Below the pieces are notes generated by a model. The model searched no databases, was not told where the DNA came from, and saw nothing but the letters and a program-made list of their open reading frames with translations. A stretch of DNA of 64,000 nucleotides. Origin: Saprospiraceae bacterium (GTDB taxonomy: Bacteria; Bacteroidota; Bacteroidia; Chitinophagales; Saprospiraceae). Of this stretch, positions 55,651-63,843 are shown piece by piece. How positions within the stretch are numbered: the first letter of the stretch is position 1; every line of letters begins with the position of its first letter. The DNA lies in assembly GCA_022844565.1 (NCBI GenBank), contig JALHLK010000001.1, positions 475,991 through 539,990 of the forward strand, written 5' to 3'. Made by a program: the position numbers and the translations under genes.

Positions 55651-55950
55651 TGCCTATTTGGTCTTTAGCTCTTGGTCTTTAGTCTTTGGCTATGAAATTG
55701 CCTATTTGGTCTTTAGCTCTTGGTCTTTAGTCTTTGGCTATGAAAGTGCCTATTTGCGGCTTTGACAATTGCCAAATTGCCTATTGAATTCATTGCCCAT
55801 TTGAAATCATTGCCAATTGAACTCATTGCCCATTGAATTTATTGCGGCTTTAGCCAATTGCCCTCATTGCCCAATTGGTCTTGAGCGCATTAGATTATTT
55901 AACTCTCTAACTTTCTAACTCTCTAACTTTCTACTTTTAACTTTCTAACT
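55651..55950. repeat. Intergenic tandem repeat: 48-bp unit x2.2 followed by short degenerate words
   Basis: A 48-bp unit beginning TGCCTATTTGGTCTTTAGCT repeats at 55651 and 55699, with a partial third copy at 55747-55756. Downstream the words ATTGCC(C)ATTGAA and CTCTCTAACTTTCTA recur in degenerate form up to about 55940. Each 48-bp unit itself contains the near-repeat GGTCTTTAGCTCTTGGTCTTT. There is no reading frame. The composition differs from flanking genes and resembles the GACTTT-rich spacer at 9746-9878. Confidence 0.75.
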
Positions 55951-55957
55951 TTTAACA

Positions 55958-56881
55958 TCAAAACTTCTTATTCAAAAACACTTCTGCAATCATACATCTA
56001 GCACTCCCACCACCATATTTTTCTATAGTTGGAATTTCAATGGGAAGTGGAATAACATATTTATTGATAATGTCAACTTGTTTTTTTGTGAGACTTTCAT
56101 AAGCAGTTTTTGACATCACAAGATATTTTGTACCATCAAGACTACTAACTTCTAGCATATTGCCTGCAAATGAATTCATCTGTTCTAATGTTATGTCAAT
56201 CACATTTTTGCCACTAAGTTGTAATGATTCAAGTACCTTTTCTCTTTCTATTGGATTTTGGATGGTAGCCAAACAAATTATAGCTATATCACTGCCAATA
56301 GCCATCATTACATTCGTATGGTAAATTGGCGTTCCATTGACATCTTTCGACTCAAAATATACACCTTTGTAATTCATGATCACACACCACTTGTCAAATA
56401 AGGTAACAGATGTTCTTTCACTAGCACACGCGTAAGCAATTTTGTTAACTCTATCCAAGATGATGCTCCCAGTGCCTTCCAAATACAAGCCTTCTTCTTC
56501 ATAATGTGCCATCGTGTAATCCCGAGTTACCTCGTAATTTCTTATTAAAAAATCAATAAGTTCCTGATTACGCTCTAGTCTCCTATTTTTGGAAAACATG
56601 GGATAGGTAAGAATGGTTCCATCACTGTGTGTGCTAAACCAATTGTTAGGGAAAATTGAATCGGTCTTAATTGGTAATTCAGGATCTTGCCATACGATTA
56701 CATCAATACCCTTTCTTCGTAATAAGGATACGGCATTCTCAAACTCTTTTAAAGCGGTTTGTTTTATTATTTCTGGGGCTTCATCATCAATTACTTGAAA
56801 AGCATTATTACCTGCAGTTTCTGGGTTGAAACCAAAATTTGCAGGACGTACCATTATAACGGTATTCGTCGATTGATTCAT
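55958..56881 (-). CDS. ctlX: Citrulline-utilisation-type hydrolase (CtlX, amidinotransferase/arginine-deiminase superfamily)
   Basis: The sequence 'TNTVIMVRPANFGFNPETAGNNAFQ', 'DSIFPNNWFSTHSDGTILTYPMFSKNRRLERNQELI', 'YLEGTGSIILDRVNKIAYACASERTS', 'IYHTNVMMAIGSDIAIICL' and the terminal Cys (C296) in 'GGGSARCMIAEVFL' match the CtlX family of the guanidine-modifying pentein fold. The Cys, His and acidic residues form the hydrolytic site. Family members act on guanidino or ureido compounds such as citrulline. It is alone on its strand, 436 bases from xylA, and has no obvious link to the sugar region. Confidence 0.9.
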   Translation of the reverse strand: MNQSTNTVIMVRPANFGFNPETAGNNAFQVIDDEAPEIIKQTALKEFENAVSLLRRKGIDVIVWQDPELPIKTDSIFPNNWFSTHSDGTILTYPMFSKNRRLERNQELIDFLIRNYEVTRDYTMAHYEEEGLYLEGTGSIILDRVNKIAYACASERTSVTLFDKWCVIMNYKGVYFESKDVNGTPIYHTNVMMAIGSDIAIICLATIQNPIEREKVLESLQLSGKNVIDITLEQMNSFAGNMLEVSSLDGTKYLVMSKTAYESLTKKQVDIINKYVIPLPIEIPTIEKYGGGSARCMIAEVFLNKKF

Positions 56882-57140
56882 ACATTCTCATTTATATAGA
56901 AGGCAAATCTATAATTTTTATAATTTTTAACAGCATTTATTGGGTTAATTTTTAATTTTCGATAGTAAATTTGTCATTCCTCAAAACAACTTATTGAATT
57001 ATTAAAATATTTTATGAATGTATTTATATGGTGAGTTAATAAGCCCAAATCAAAATGTCTTATACATACTTTTTAAAATATTATGCTTAGTTAAACTAAT
57101 ATAATGAAAAAAGCTTTATTTTTGCAGTTCAATTAAAAAC

Positions 57141-57214
57141 GGCTTCATAGTTCAATTGGATAGAATATCAGATTTCGGCTCTGAGGGTTGGAGGTTCGAG
57201 TCCTCCTGAGGTCA
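57141..57214 (+). tRNA. tRNA-Arg (anticodon UCG)
   Basis: All four stems fold: acceptor GGCTTCA/TGAGGTC (two G-U pairs), D stem GTTC/GAAT, anticodon stem TCAGA/TCTGA enclosing the 7-base loop TTTCGGC with anticodon TCG, and T stem GGAGG/CCTCC with loop TTCGAGT. The variable loop is 5 bases, the discriminator is A, and the total is 74 bases. CCA is not encoded (C then AAAA follow). A -7-like box TATTTTTG (57117-57124) lies upstream without a clear -33. Confidence 0.93.
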
Positions 57215-57215
57215 C

Positions 57216-57254
57216 AAAAAGTCCTGTTAATCGTTTGGTTTTCAGGACTTTTTT
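57216..57254 (+). terminator. Terminator after tRNA-Arg
   Basis: AAAAGTCCTG (57217-57226) pairs perfectly with CAGGACTTTT (57243-57252), followed by further T residues, immediately after the tRNA. Confidence 0.88.
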
Positions 57255-57350
57255 CTTATTTCATTAGACTTTTTTATTTTTTGAATACAAATAAAGTAAT
57301 TTTGGTTGACCACAATTGCTAAGACTACTTTGTAATTACTTATTGACTAC

Positions 57351-57650
57351 ATGAAAGAAGTAAACACTCCAAAATTAAGGACTTGTGAAAATGGACATAC
57401 TTACCTTAAAATTAGTGATTGTCCTATTTGTCCAACTTGTGAAGAAGAAAAAAAGCCTAAAAATAGTCTTTTAGCACTCATATCAGCACCAGCTAGAAGA
57501 GCACTTGAAACAGTGGGAATTGATACAGTAGAAAAGCTTTCGAAGTATACCGAGAAAGAAATTATTTCATTACATGGAATGGGAAAGAGTACGATACTAA
57601 AATTAAGGGCTATCTTATCAGAGAAAGGGCTCATTTTTTATGAAAAGTAA
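57351..57650 (+). CDS. Small zinc-ribbon protein with RNA polymerase alpha-CTD-like helix-hairpin-helix domain
   Basis: This 99-residue protein starts with a four-Cys cluster (C12, C24, C27 and C30 in 'CENGHTYLKISDCPICPTC'), likely binding zinc. It continues with a fold resembling the C-terminal domain of RNA polymerase alpha ('ISAPARRALETVGIDTVEKLSKYTEKEIISLHGMGKSTILKLRAIL'), where GMG marks the hairpin. It may bind DNA or act as a transcription accessory protein. It precedes DUF1801 by 16 bases and is probably co-transcribed. Its function is not established. Confidence 0.78.
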   Translation: MKEVNTPKLRTCENGHTYLKISDCPICPTCEEEKKPKNSLLALISAPARRALETVGIDTVEKLSKYTEKEIISLHGMGKSTILKLRAILSEKGLIFYEK

Positions 57651-57666
57651 ATAAATTGAAGTTATT

Positions 57667-58077
57667 ATGCCAAAATCAAAATTATCCAACACAGAATTAG
57701 TTTCCTTACACATCCAAAATTTGCCAAAGGAAATTCAGCCTGCAGTTGAATATTTAAGACAAATTATACTTTCAGTAGATGTTGAAATTTCAGAACATAT
57801 AAAATGGAATTCCCCTTCCTTTTATTATTCGGGGCAAATGAAAGATTTTGATCCAAAAGAGTACAAAAGAGATATATTGGTTATGAATTTGCGAAAAGAC
57901 AAAATCATGTGTGTACTGCCAACAGGTATGGACCTATTTAATAATACAGAAATTTTGGAAGGAAATTACACAGATGGTCGTCGGATTATTAATTTTTCAA
58001 ATTTGGAAGATATCAAGCGGAAAGAAGTTATGCTTACGGAGGTAATTAAAGAATGGTTAAGCTTGATTGAAAAATGA
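57667..58077 (+). CDS. DUF1801-domain protein
   Basis: This 136-residue cytosolic protein has the DUF1801 (YdhG-like) pattern: 'LPKEIQPAVEYLRQIILSVDVEISEHIKWNSPSFYYSGQMKDF', 'DILVMNLRKDKIMCVLPTG' and 'GRRIINFSNLEDIKRKEVML'. The fold is shared with small frataxin-like proteins, and some relatives are linked to metal handling, but the biochemical role is unknown. It lies 16 bases downstream of the zinc-ribbon gene. Confidence 0.82.
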   Translation: MPKSKLSNTELVSLHIQNLPKEIQPAVEYLRQIILSVDVEISEHIKWNSPSFYYSGQMKDFDPKEYKRDILVMNLRKDKIMCVLPTGMDLFNNTEILEGNYTDGRRIINFSNLEDIKRKEVMLTEVIKEWLSLIEK

Positions 58078-58194
58078 TGAGAAATGGTAGATTGACCATA
58101 ATTTAAATATCTGCTAAAATTTTATCCAAAGCCTTCTAAGAAATTACAGCAACACAATTCAAATTTTGTACTTTTGCACTCAAATTAAATAAAA

Positions 58195-59868
58195 ATGGCA
58201 GGAGATAATAAAGTAATATTTGCAATGGAGGGAGTGACTAAGGTCTACCCACCACAAAAAACAGTTCTCAAAAACATATGGCTTTCGTTTTTTTATGGAG
58301 CAAAAATTGGTGTGCTCGGTCTGAATGGCTCTGGTAAATCTAGCTTATTGAAGATTATCGCTGGGCTTGATACCAATTACCAAGGTAAAGTGACTTTCGA
58401 CAAAGATTATAAAATTGGGTATTTGGAACAAGAGCCTCAATTGGACGAATCCATGACCGTTAGGCAAGTGGTAGAACAAGGGGTTCAACATATTGTAGAT
58501 GTAATTAATGCATACGATGCAGTAAATTTGAAATTGGCGGAACCCATGGATGATGATGCTATGATGAAAGCTATCGATTTGCAAGGCGAATTGATGGAAA
58601 AAATGGATCATTACAATGCGTGGGAATTAGACCATACTTTAGAGACAGCGATGCAGTCTTTGCGTTGCCCGGAAGGAGACACCCCAATTAAGGTTTTATC
58701 TGGAGGAGAACGAAGAAGGGTAGCTTTATGTAGACTTTTATTGAGTCAACCAGATATATTATTACTCGATGAACCTACGAATCACTTAGATGCAGAGAGT
58801 GTGTATTGGTTAGAACAATATTTGAAAAAATTCCCAGGTACCGTCATAGCTGTAACGCATGATCGATATTTCCTAGATAATGTCGCTGGCTGGATTTTAG
58901 AACTAGATAGAGGCGAAGGTATACCATGGGAGGGTAACTACAGCTCTTGGTTAGAGCAAAAGGCTAAACGATTAGAGCAAGAAGAAAAAACTGAATCCAA
59001 AAGAAGAAAAACCCTTGAACGTGAATTGGAATGGGTCCGAATGGCTCCAAAAGCGAGACAGTCTAAGGGTAAGGCCCGTCTATCAGCTTATGATAAACTT
59101 TCTTCAGAAGAAGGCAAAGAGAAAGAAGCTAAACTAGAGTTATACATTCCTGCAGGGCCAAGACTGGGTGATGTAGTAATAGAGCTAAATGGAGTTACGA
59201 AATCGTATGACAAGCGGGTATTGATTGATAATTTTACTTGTTCGATTCCTAAAAATGCTATCGTGGGTATCATAGGGCCAAATGGGGTAGGGAAGTCTAC
59301 TTTCTTTAGAATGGTCATGGGTGAAGAAAGTCCAGATAGTGGGACTATAGTGGTAGGTGATACAGTACAAATCGCTTATGTAGATCAATCACACAAAGAT
59401 TTATTGCCAGAAAAAACAGTTTTTGAAGTTATAGGTGATGGTCAAGACTTAATTCAGGTAGGCAAAGACCAAGTCAATGTGAGAGCATATCTGAGTAAGT
59501 TTAACTTTGCGGGTGGTGATCAACAAAAGAAAATTGGTGTCTTGTCGGGTGGTGAGAGAAATCGTGTCCATTTGGCCATGACTTTAAAGGAAGGTGGCAA
59601 TGTTTTGTTACTGGATGAGCCGACGAACGATATCGATATCAATACATTAAGGTCTTTAGAAGAAGCAATTGAGAGTTTTGCTGGGTGTGTGTTATTAATT
59701 TCACACGATAGATGGTTTATTGACAGATTGGCCACACATATTATTTCTTTTGAAAATAATTCAGAAGTGGTATTTTATGAAGGCAACTTTAGCTCATATG
59801 AGGCAGCTAAAATTGAGAAATACGGAGAGATTGCTCCAAAAAGACCTAGCTTTAAAAGCTTGATGTAG
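58195..59868 (+). CDS. ettA: Energy-dependent translational throttle protein EttA (ABC-F ATPase)
   Basis: Two ABC cassettes are present on one chain without membrane segments. The first has Walker A 'GLNGSGKSS', signature 'LSGGERRRV' and Walker B 'ILLLDEPTNHLD'. The linker has the charged ABC-F helix 'QEEKTESKRRKTLERELEWV'. The second cassette has Walker A 'GPNGVGKST', signature 'LSGGERNRV' and 'VLLLDEPTNDIDI'. The opening 'VIFAMEGVTKVYPPQK' and the length of 557 are typical of EttA. It binds the ribosomal E site and gates elongation according to ATP/ADP. A -7 box TACTTTTG lies at 58169-58176. The rnpB gene follows after 29 bases. Confidence 0.95.
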   Translation: MAGDNKVIFAMEGVTKVYPPQKTVLKNIWLSFFYGAKIGVLGLNGSGKSSLLKIIAGLDTNYQGKVTFDKDYKIGYLEQEPQLDESMTVRQVVEQGVQHIVDVINAYDAVNLKLAEPMDDDAMMKAIDLQGELMEKMDHYNAWELDHTLETAMQSLRCPEGDTPIKVLSGGERRRVALCRLLLSQPDILLLDEPTNHLDAESVYWLEQYLKKFPGTVIAVTHDRYFLDNVAGWILELDRGEGIPWEGNYSSWLEQKAKRLEQEEKTESKRRKTLERELEWVRMAPKARQSKGKARLSAYDKLSSEEGKEKEAKLELYIPAGPRLGDVVIELNGVTKSYDKRVLIDNFTCSIPKNAIVGIIGPNGVGKSTFFRMVMGEESPDSGTIVVGDTVQIAYVDQSHKDLLPEKTVFEVIGDGQDLIQVGKDQVNVRAYLSKFNFAGGDQQKKIGVLSGGERNRVHLAMTLKEGGNVLLLDEPTNDIDINTLRSLEEAIESFAGCVLLISHDRWFIDRLATHIISFENNSEVVFYEGNFSSYEAAKIEKYGEIAPKRPSFKSLM

Positions 59869-59897
59869 AATGCACATTTTTAATAATTAAGATAAAT

Positions 59898-60268
59898 AGC
59901 ACACGGTTCGTCGCTGGTTAGAAGTAACTAGAGGAAAGTCCGGACAACGCAGGGCACCACACCATTTAACGAATGGGGTTCCGTCTTTGGGACGGGATAC
60001 AGAAAGTGTCACAGAAAATTACCGCCTGATCACTTGTGATGAGGTAAGGGTGAAAACGTGAGGTAAGGGCTCACGACATGGCTTAGCAATAGGTTGTGGG
60101 GATAAACCTTGTGGGTTGTAATGCCATGTATATTTTGGGGAAACTTCGGTTTCAAAGACTTGCTCGGTCAAATGCTTCATCGCATTCCAAAAGGGGTAGG
60201 CAGCATAGATAAATGACGAACTCCAACTTCGGTTGAAGACAGAATCCGGCTTATAGTGTGCTTTTTTT
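59898..60268 (+). ncRNA. rnpB: RNase P RNA (class A)
   Basis: The universally conserved elements are present: 'GAGGAAAGTCCGGAC' near 59930 (P4 5' side and J region) and 'ACAGAATCCGGCTTATA' near 60240 (P4 3' side). The ends AGCACAC (59898-59904) and GTGTGCT (60256-60262) pair to form P1, and a T run follows as terminator. The length of about 365 nt is normal. The RNA cleaves 5' leaders from tRNA precursors with RnpA. Confidence 0.96.
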
Positions 60269-60357
60269 CTTTTTAATAAGTTAAAATGATGGTTATTTTC
60301 TTCTTAATTTCAATAAGTGTTTTATCTTTTAATCTAATTTTGGATAAAAAATTAGAT

Positions 60358-60843
60358 ATGAAAAAGATTTATTTACTATCTTTTCTAACTATTTTAAACT
60401 ATTCCCTTAAAGGGCAAATTGAAAATGGCCCAATATTGTACAAAGGTACCATAGTCAAAGCTATGATTATACAAACCATAAATACTAAAACTAATTTTAC
60501 TGGAGAGATTGTTCGTTTTGAATTAGCAGAAGACATTTTAAAGGACAGTACGGTTGTAATTGAAAAGGGAAGTAAAATTTTTGGAACGATTATAAAAAGT
60601 AAAAAAGCTAAACTAGCTGGGACAAATGGAAGTTTAGATTTTACCATTGACTATTTACAATTGCCAAATGGGAGGAATCTGCCTTTGGTTTCTACTAATG
60701 AGATGAGAGTCAAGGAAGATAAACAAATAGGGGTTATTGCTGCAACAGCGTTAGTTCACCCACTATTCTTACTAATAAAAGGTAAAGATGTCTTCATTGA
60801 GGAAGGCAAAATTTTTGAAGTCTATCTCGGAGAAGATTTTTAA
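60358..60843 (+). CDS. Secreted hypothetical protein
   Basis: I prefer the ATG at 60358, which begins a signal peptide (MKKIYLLSFLTILNYSLKGQ); a more upstream ATG at 60286 would add a second hydrophobic stretch. The mature ~140 residues are beta-rich: 'LYKGTIVKAMIIQTINTKTNFTGEIVRFELAEDI', 'IEKGSKIFGTIIKSKKAKLAGTNGSLDFTIDYLQLPNGRNLPL'. The pattern of an induced-cost 'KGS.IFG.I..SKKA' barrel is seen in several small periplasmic Bacteroidota proteins and in TrbI/VirB10-like barrels, but I cannot name a family with confidence. Confidence 0.68.
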   Translation: MKKIYLLSFLTILNYSLKGQIENGPILYKGTIVKAMIIQTINTKTNFTGEIVRFELAEDILKDSTVVIEKGSKIFGTIIKSKKAKLAGTNGSLDFTIDYLQLPNGRNLPLVSTNEMRVKEDKQIGVIAATALVHPLFLLIKGKDVFIEEGKIFEVYLGEDF

Positions 60844-60994
60844 GATTCTAAATCTTCATGTCTTATTTCATAATTTTGTATTTAAATATATTTAGACTAA
60901 GATTAAAATCATTCCATCAATTATTAATATATGCAATATTTTTTACATATTTGCGGTGAAATAATTTTAATCATTAATTTAAGAAGAATATTTT

Positions 60995-61528
60995 ATGTCA
61001 AATCAGATTTTAGGAATTGGCTCAAGGGTAAATCATCCTGCTTACGGTGATGGGGTGGTCATATTTGTGGATGTAGCAGCCTATAAGGTTTGCTTTATGC
61101 AGTTTGGTGTAAAACACGTAGGAAAGACCTATGATGCTTGGAATGTAATTGAAGCGTTACCAGCTGAAGATGGAAGTGTCACTTTTACAGAGGCAGAAAA
61201 AGCCTTAGCCAAAGTTTTAAGGGCGTTTTCTGACATATCAGAAGTAGTCCCTTTGGGTGATAAATGGATAGGTGGTACAATGGTTTTACGTTCGAAAGAT
61301 GCTAACTTGAAGGACAAGGAAGTTCCAATAGATGCTTTTTTTCATAAGATTGTAATGGTGAGAGACAGACTGAGAGTTATGGAGCAACGTATCAATGCCA
61401 GCGGTCTCACTGACGAAGCAAAGGTAGATTTACAGCAGTATATCACCAGGATTTATGGTAGTTTGACCACTTTTAACGTCTTATTTCAAAGAAAAGAAGA
61501 TCACTTTGTAGGTGAAAAATCAGAATAA
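60995..61528 (+). CDS. Conserved hypothetical cytosolic protein with N-terminal Tudor/SH3-like segment
   Basis: The first ~55 residues ('GIGSRVNHPAYGDGVVIFVDVAAYKVCFMQFGVKHVGKTYDAW') look like the small barrel found at the C-terminus of UvrD-type helicases and in CarD-like modules. The rest is helical ('FTEAEKALAKVLRAF', 'VMVRDRLRVMEQRINASGLTDEAKVDLQQYITRIYGSLTTFN'). It is widespread in Bacteroidota by pattern, but its role is not known to me. It precedes the flavin reductase gene by 2 bases, so the pair is an operon. Confidence 0.72.
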   Translation: MSNQILGIGSRVNHPAYGDGVVIFVDVAAYKVCFMQFGVKHVGKTYDAWNVIEALPAEDGSVTFTEAEKALAKVLRAFSDISEVVPLGDKWIGGTMVLRSKDANLKDKEVPIDAFFHKIVMVRDRLRVMEQRINASGLTDEAKVDLQQYITRIYGSLTTFNVLFQRKEDHFVGEKSE

Positions 61529-61530
61529 AA

Positions 61531-62385
61531 ATGCATAAAACGATCGATTTGAGTGCTCTGGACCCCGCACTAGCACAACATTTTTTACAATGTTCAGTTG
61601 CTCCAAGGCCCATTGCATTTGCAAGCACTATTGATGCAGCAGGTCATGTAAACTTAAGCCCTTTTAGCTTTTTTAACTTATTTAGCACAGCACCTCCTAT
61701 CTTAATTTTTTCGCCCAATAGACGGCTCAGGGACGGTACCAATAAACATACTTATTTCAATTGTAAAGAAACCAACGAAGTTGTCATCAATATGGTAGAT
61801 TTTGATATGGCTGAACAAATGTCGTTGACTAGTTGCGAATATCCTCACGGTGTCAATGAGTTTGTAAAAGCAGGTTTTACAGAGGTTAAATCAACTAAGG
61901 TAAAACCACCTCGCGTACTCGAAGCTAAAGTGAGCTTCGAATGTAAGATTAATCAAATTATAGAATTGGGTGTCAATGGGGGATCTGGTAATTTGATCAT
62001 TTGTGAGGTCATCTTAATGCATGTCTGCGATTCTCTGCTGGGTGAAAATGGAAAAATCGACCCTACACGCACGAATTGGCTAGCACGATTAGGTGAAGAT
62101 TGGTATGTGAAATCTTCCATAGAAAACATGTTTATCCTTCCAAAACCTAATGTAAAACTAGGTGTAGGTGTTGATGCAATCCCTTCACCAGTCAAAGCAC
62201 TCAATCGTCTATCTGGTAATGAATTAGGCCGATTGGGAAATATTACCTTGCTTCCAACTGACGAAGAAGTTGCAATATTTTTATCCCATAATCAGAATAG
62301 TGACTTAATAGGCTTAGCACAATATTTATTGTCGATCAATGAAGTTAATGAGGCTTGGAAGGCGATTTTGGGGTGGGGTAGGTAA
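61531..62385 (+). CDS. Flavin reductase-like (FMN-binding split-barrel) protein
   Basis: The N-terminal half matches the flavin reductase domain: 'LQCSVAPRPIAFASTIDAAGHVNLSPFSFFNLFSTAPPILIFSPNRRLRDGTNKHTYFN', 'NEVVINMVDFDMAEQMSLTSCEYPHGVNEFVKAGFT', and 'GNLIICEVILMHVCDSLL'. It should bind FMN and reduce it, or use it as a cofactor. A helical C-terminal segment of about 60 residues ('LSGNELGRLGNITLLPTDEEVAIFL') extends beyond the barrel. A degraded copy of the last codons and the downstream sequence occurs about 940 bases further on (63283). Confidence 0.88.
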   Translation: MHKTIDLSALDPALAQHFLQCSVAPRPIAFASTIDAAGHVNLSPFSFFNLFSTAPPILIFSPNRRLRDGTNKHTYFNCKETNEVVINMVDFDMAEQMSLTSCEYPHGVNEFVKAGFTEVKSTKVKPPRVLEAKVSFECKINQIIELGVNGGSGNLIICEVILMHVCDSLLGENGKIDPTRTNWLARLGEDWYVKSSIENMFILPKPNVKLGVGVDAIPSPVKALNRLSGNELGRLGNITLLPTDEEVAIFLSHNQNSDLIGLAQYLLSINEVNEAWKAILGWGR

Positions 62386-63036
62386 ATTGCAAACTAATAT
62401 TTCAAATTGGAATATTAATGTGAATGTTTTTTTGTCATGAAACCGCTTCCACTTCTTTTTAAATTATTAATAACAATTTGACTTATGTTTTCGAAACTGT
62501 CTAAACCGATATTTTTGCATTTGCTCCCCATTTTATATTGGTTTTATCACACTTAGATGTTAGTAACTCAAATTTAAAATTTAATAAATATTTATATTCC
62601 TTTCAAAGTATAACATCTATATTTAATGCGTAAAATCGCTTTATATAACTATATGTAATTTTTTAATATAAATAAAAACTATATGTTAGATGGGCTATTT
62701 AAAATATTTATGTCACAAAATATTTGGGTTATAAACAAATTAACATAATTGAAAAATGTTTATATCATTAGATTAATAAAATTTTAAAGTTGAATAGTTT
62801 TAATTTTTATAATGAATCGTACTCCCACTGAATTCAACCAATGAGCAATGACGATTACAATGACTTTTTAACTATACGACGAAAACTTATTGTAAAAAAT
62901 TAAAGAATATTACTACTTATTATGACAAGAAATGAAGGATAAAGGCATAAGAAGATATATATGGAGGGTAAGCATGCGACATACTACATATATAAAACTT
63001 AATAATATGCACTCATCTTGACCTGAAATTTAAATA
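62386..63036. other. AT-rich gene-free interval
   Basis: This stretch carries no convincing reading frame on either strand. Its first ~65 bases match the 3' tail of a class III cyclase gene on the minus strand (end 'VEAVS', stop complement of 62435-62437). The rest is AT-rich with no tRNA, array or strong hairpin that I can recognise. It looks like decayed DNA left by insertion and deletion. Confidence 0.55.
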
Positions 63037-63283
63037 ATGAGACAAACGAAAAGTGGGATCATAGATCTATTAAATGCTTTTCAAACAAGTGGACAATCTA
63101 AATCTACATTTGCAAAAGCGAGAGGGATTAATTAAAGTACCTAATCCATACGACAACCTCCAATGGGTCCTTGATACGCTTCCTAATTATACAATTAAAG
63201 AAATATCCGATTTTACGACTTGGGCTTATAAATTAAAAATGTCTCAAAGCGATATTTTGGAGAAGAAGTTTTTCGGATGCTGA
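63037..63283 (+). pseudogene. IS66-like insertion sequence remnant (tnpA start fused by deletion to transposase C-terminus)
   Basis: From ATG 63037 a 32-codon frame reads 'SGIIDLLNAFQTSGQSKSTFAKARGI', resembling the start of IS66 accessory TnpA proteins (a helix then 'SGLS...FC..HGI'), and stops at 63135. In another frame (about 63130-63283) follow 'VPNPYDNLQWVLDTLPNYTIKEI', resembling the C-terminal element of IS66 TnpC ('NPYEWL.DVL..I..H...RL.ELLP'). The middle of the element is missing. No terminal inverted repeats are visible. Confidence 0.5.
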
Positions 63284-63345
63284 ATGAGGCTTTGTAGGCT
63301 ATTTTGGAGTGGGTGTATATAGATTCTAAACTTTTGATTCAAATT
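63283..63345 (+). pseudogene. Degraded duplicate of the flavin reductase 3' end
   Basis: The sequence from 63283 aligns with 62347 onward. In frame it reads 'NEAL-stop-AILEWV' where the intact gene ends 'NEAWKAILGWGR'. Similarity continues past the stop codon into the downstream spacer and into the tail of the convergent cyclase remnant, so the duplicated unit spans both gene ends. Confidence 0.62.
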
Positions 63346-63375
63346 AGAAAATTAATATGAATGTCTTTTTTCTTA

Positions 63376-63579
63376 TCAAACTGCTTCTACAAAGTACATA
63401 TTAATCTCCCCTTTTCCCTTAGCTTGAATTTTACTACGACTTTCAAAAACAAAACCAGGGTCGTCTTTTATAAGCTCGTAGGTATTTTGACTAATGTTTA
63501 TTTTACCCTTCTCACCGATACTTTCTATTCGACTGGCTGTATTTACCGTATCTCCCCAAATATCATAGGCAAACTTATG
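63376..63579 (-). pseudogene. C-terminal fragment of a class III adenylate/guanylate cyclase
   Basis: On the minus strand the frame reads 'HKFAYDIWGDTVNTASRIES' then 'IGEKGKINISQNTYELIKD' and '...IQAKGKGEINMYFVEAV' followed by a stop. This is the end of the class III cyclase catalytic domain, including the conserved D-x-W-G-x-x-V-N-x-A-S-R segment. A TAG stop lies directly upstream (complement of 63580-63582) and no further cyclase sequence precedes it, so only the last third of the catalytic domain survives. Confidence 0.82.
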
Positions 63580-63700
63580 CTATCCACGCCTTATGCTAAC
63601 TATGCTAAATCTAAAATCTATACGAGCACCAATATTACATTTGTTGATTTTTTTAGATTATTAGTATATAACAATAAGGCATCGAAAGAAGAAGGTAGGT

Positions 63701-63737
63701 TAAATAAAAAAAGGCTAGTAATTTGCTAACCTTTTCT
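63701..63737. terminator. Terminator hairpin, copy 1 of a direct repeat
   Basis: TAAATAAAAAAAGG-CTAG followed by TAATTTGCTAACC and TTTTCT folds as AAAGG.TAG...CTA.CCTTT. The same ~37-base block recurs at 63844-63880. It lies just downstream of the degenerate tRNA on the minus strand and could have been its terminator. Confidence 0.7.
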
Positions 63738-63745
63738 CTCTACTG

Positions 63746-63819
63746 TGATCTGGCTGGGATTCGAACCCAGGGCCCTCCCGATCAAAATCGGGATGCTCTA
63801 CCAGCTTAGTATTGCAGAA
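63746..63819 (-). pseudogene. Degenerate tRNA gene
   Basis: The 3' half is well kept on the minus strand: T arm CTGGG-TTCGAAT-CCCAG, acceptor 3' strand CCAGATC and discriminator A. The D-loop GCTGGTAGAGC is also intact. The acceptor 5' strand should read GATCTGG, but the DNA gives TTTCTGC-like sequence, and the D-stem 5' side is altered too. The anticodon hairpin TCCCG...CGGGA encloses 8 bases (ATTTTGAT) instead of 7. Amino acid identity is therefore unsafe (Lys-UUU or Gln-UUG by position). Confidence 0.7.
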
Positions 63820-63843
63820 ATGATAGCAATTATCTAGTTATTT

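Noticed and set aside
55651..55950. Possible CRISPR array
   Set aside because: The repeats are directly tandem (48-bp period) with no unique spacers, and no cas genes are nearby.
62393..62402. Further LacI-like half site (TTGCAA) after the flavin reductase
   Set aside because: Only the central TTGCAA is shared; there is no palindrome and no -7 box at the required spacing.
63361..63729. A 122-codon plus-strand reading frame
   Set aside because: It is antisense to the cyclase fragment, whose conserved residues are clearly readable on the minus strand, and its own translation has no family features.
63746..63819. Functional tRNA-Lys or tRNA-Gln
   Set aside because: The acceptor and D stems do not pair on the 5' side and the anticodon loop has 8 bases, so it is reported as a degenerate gene without identity.
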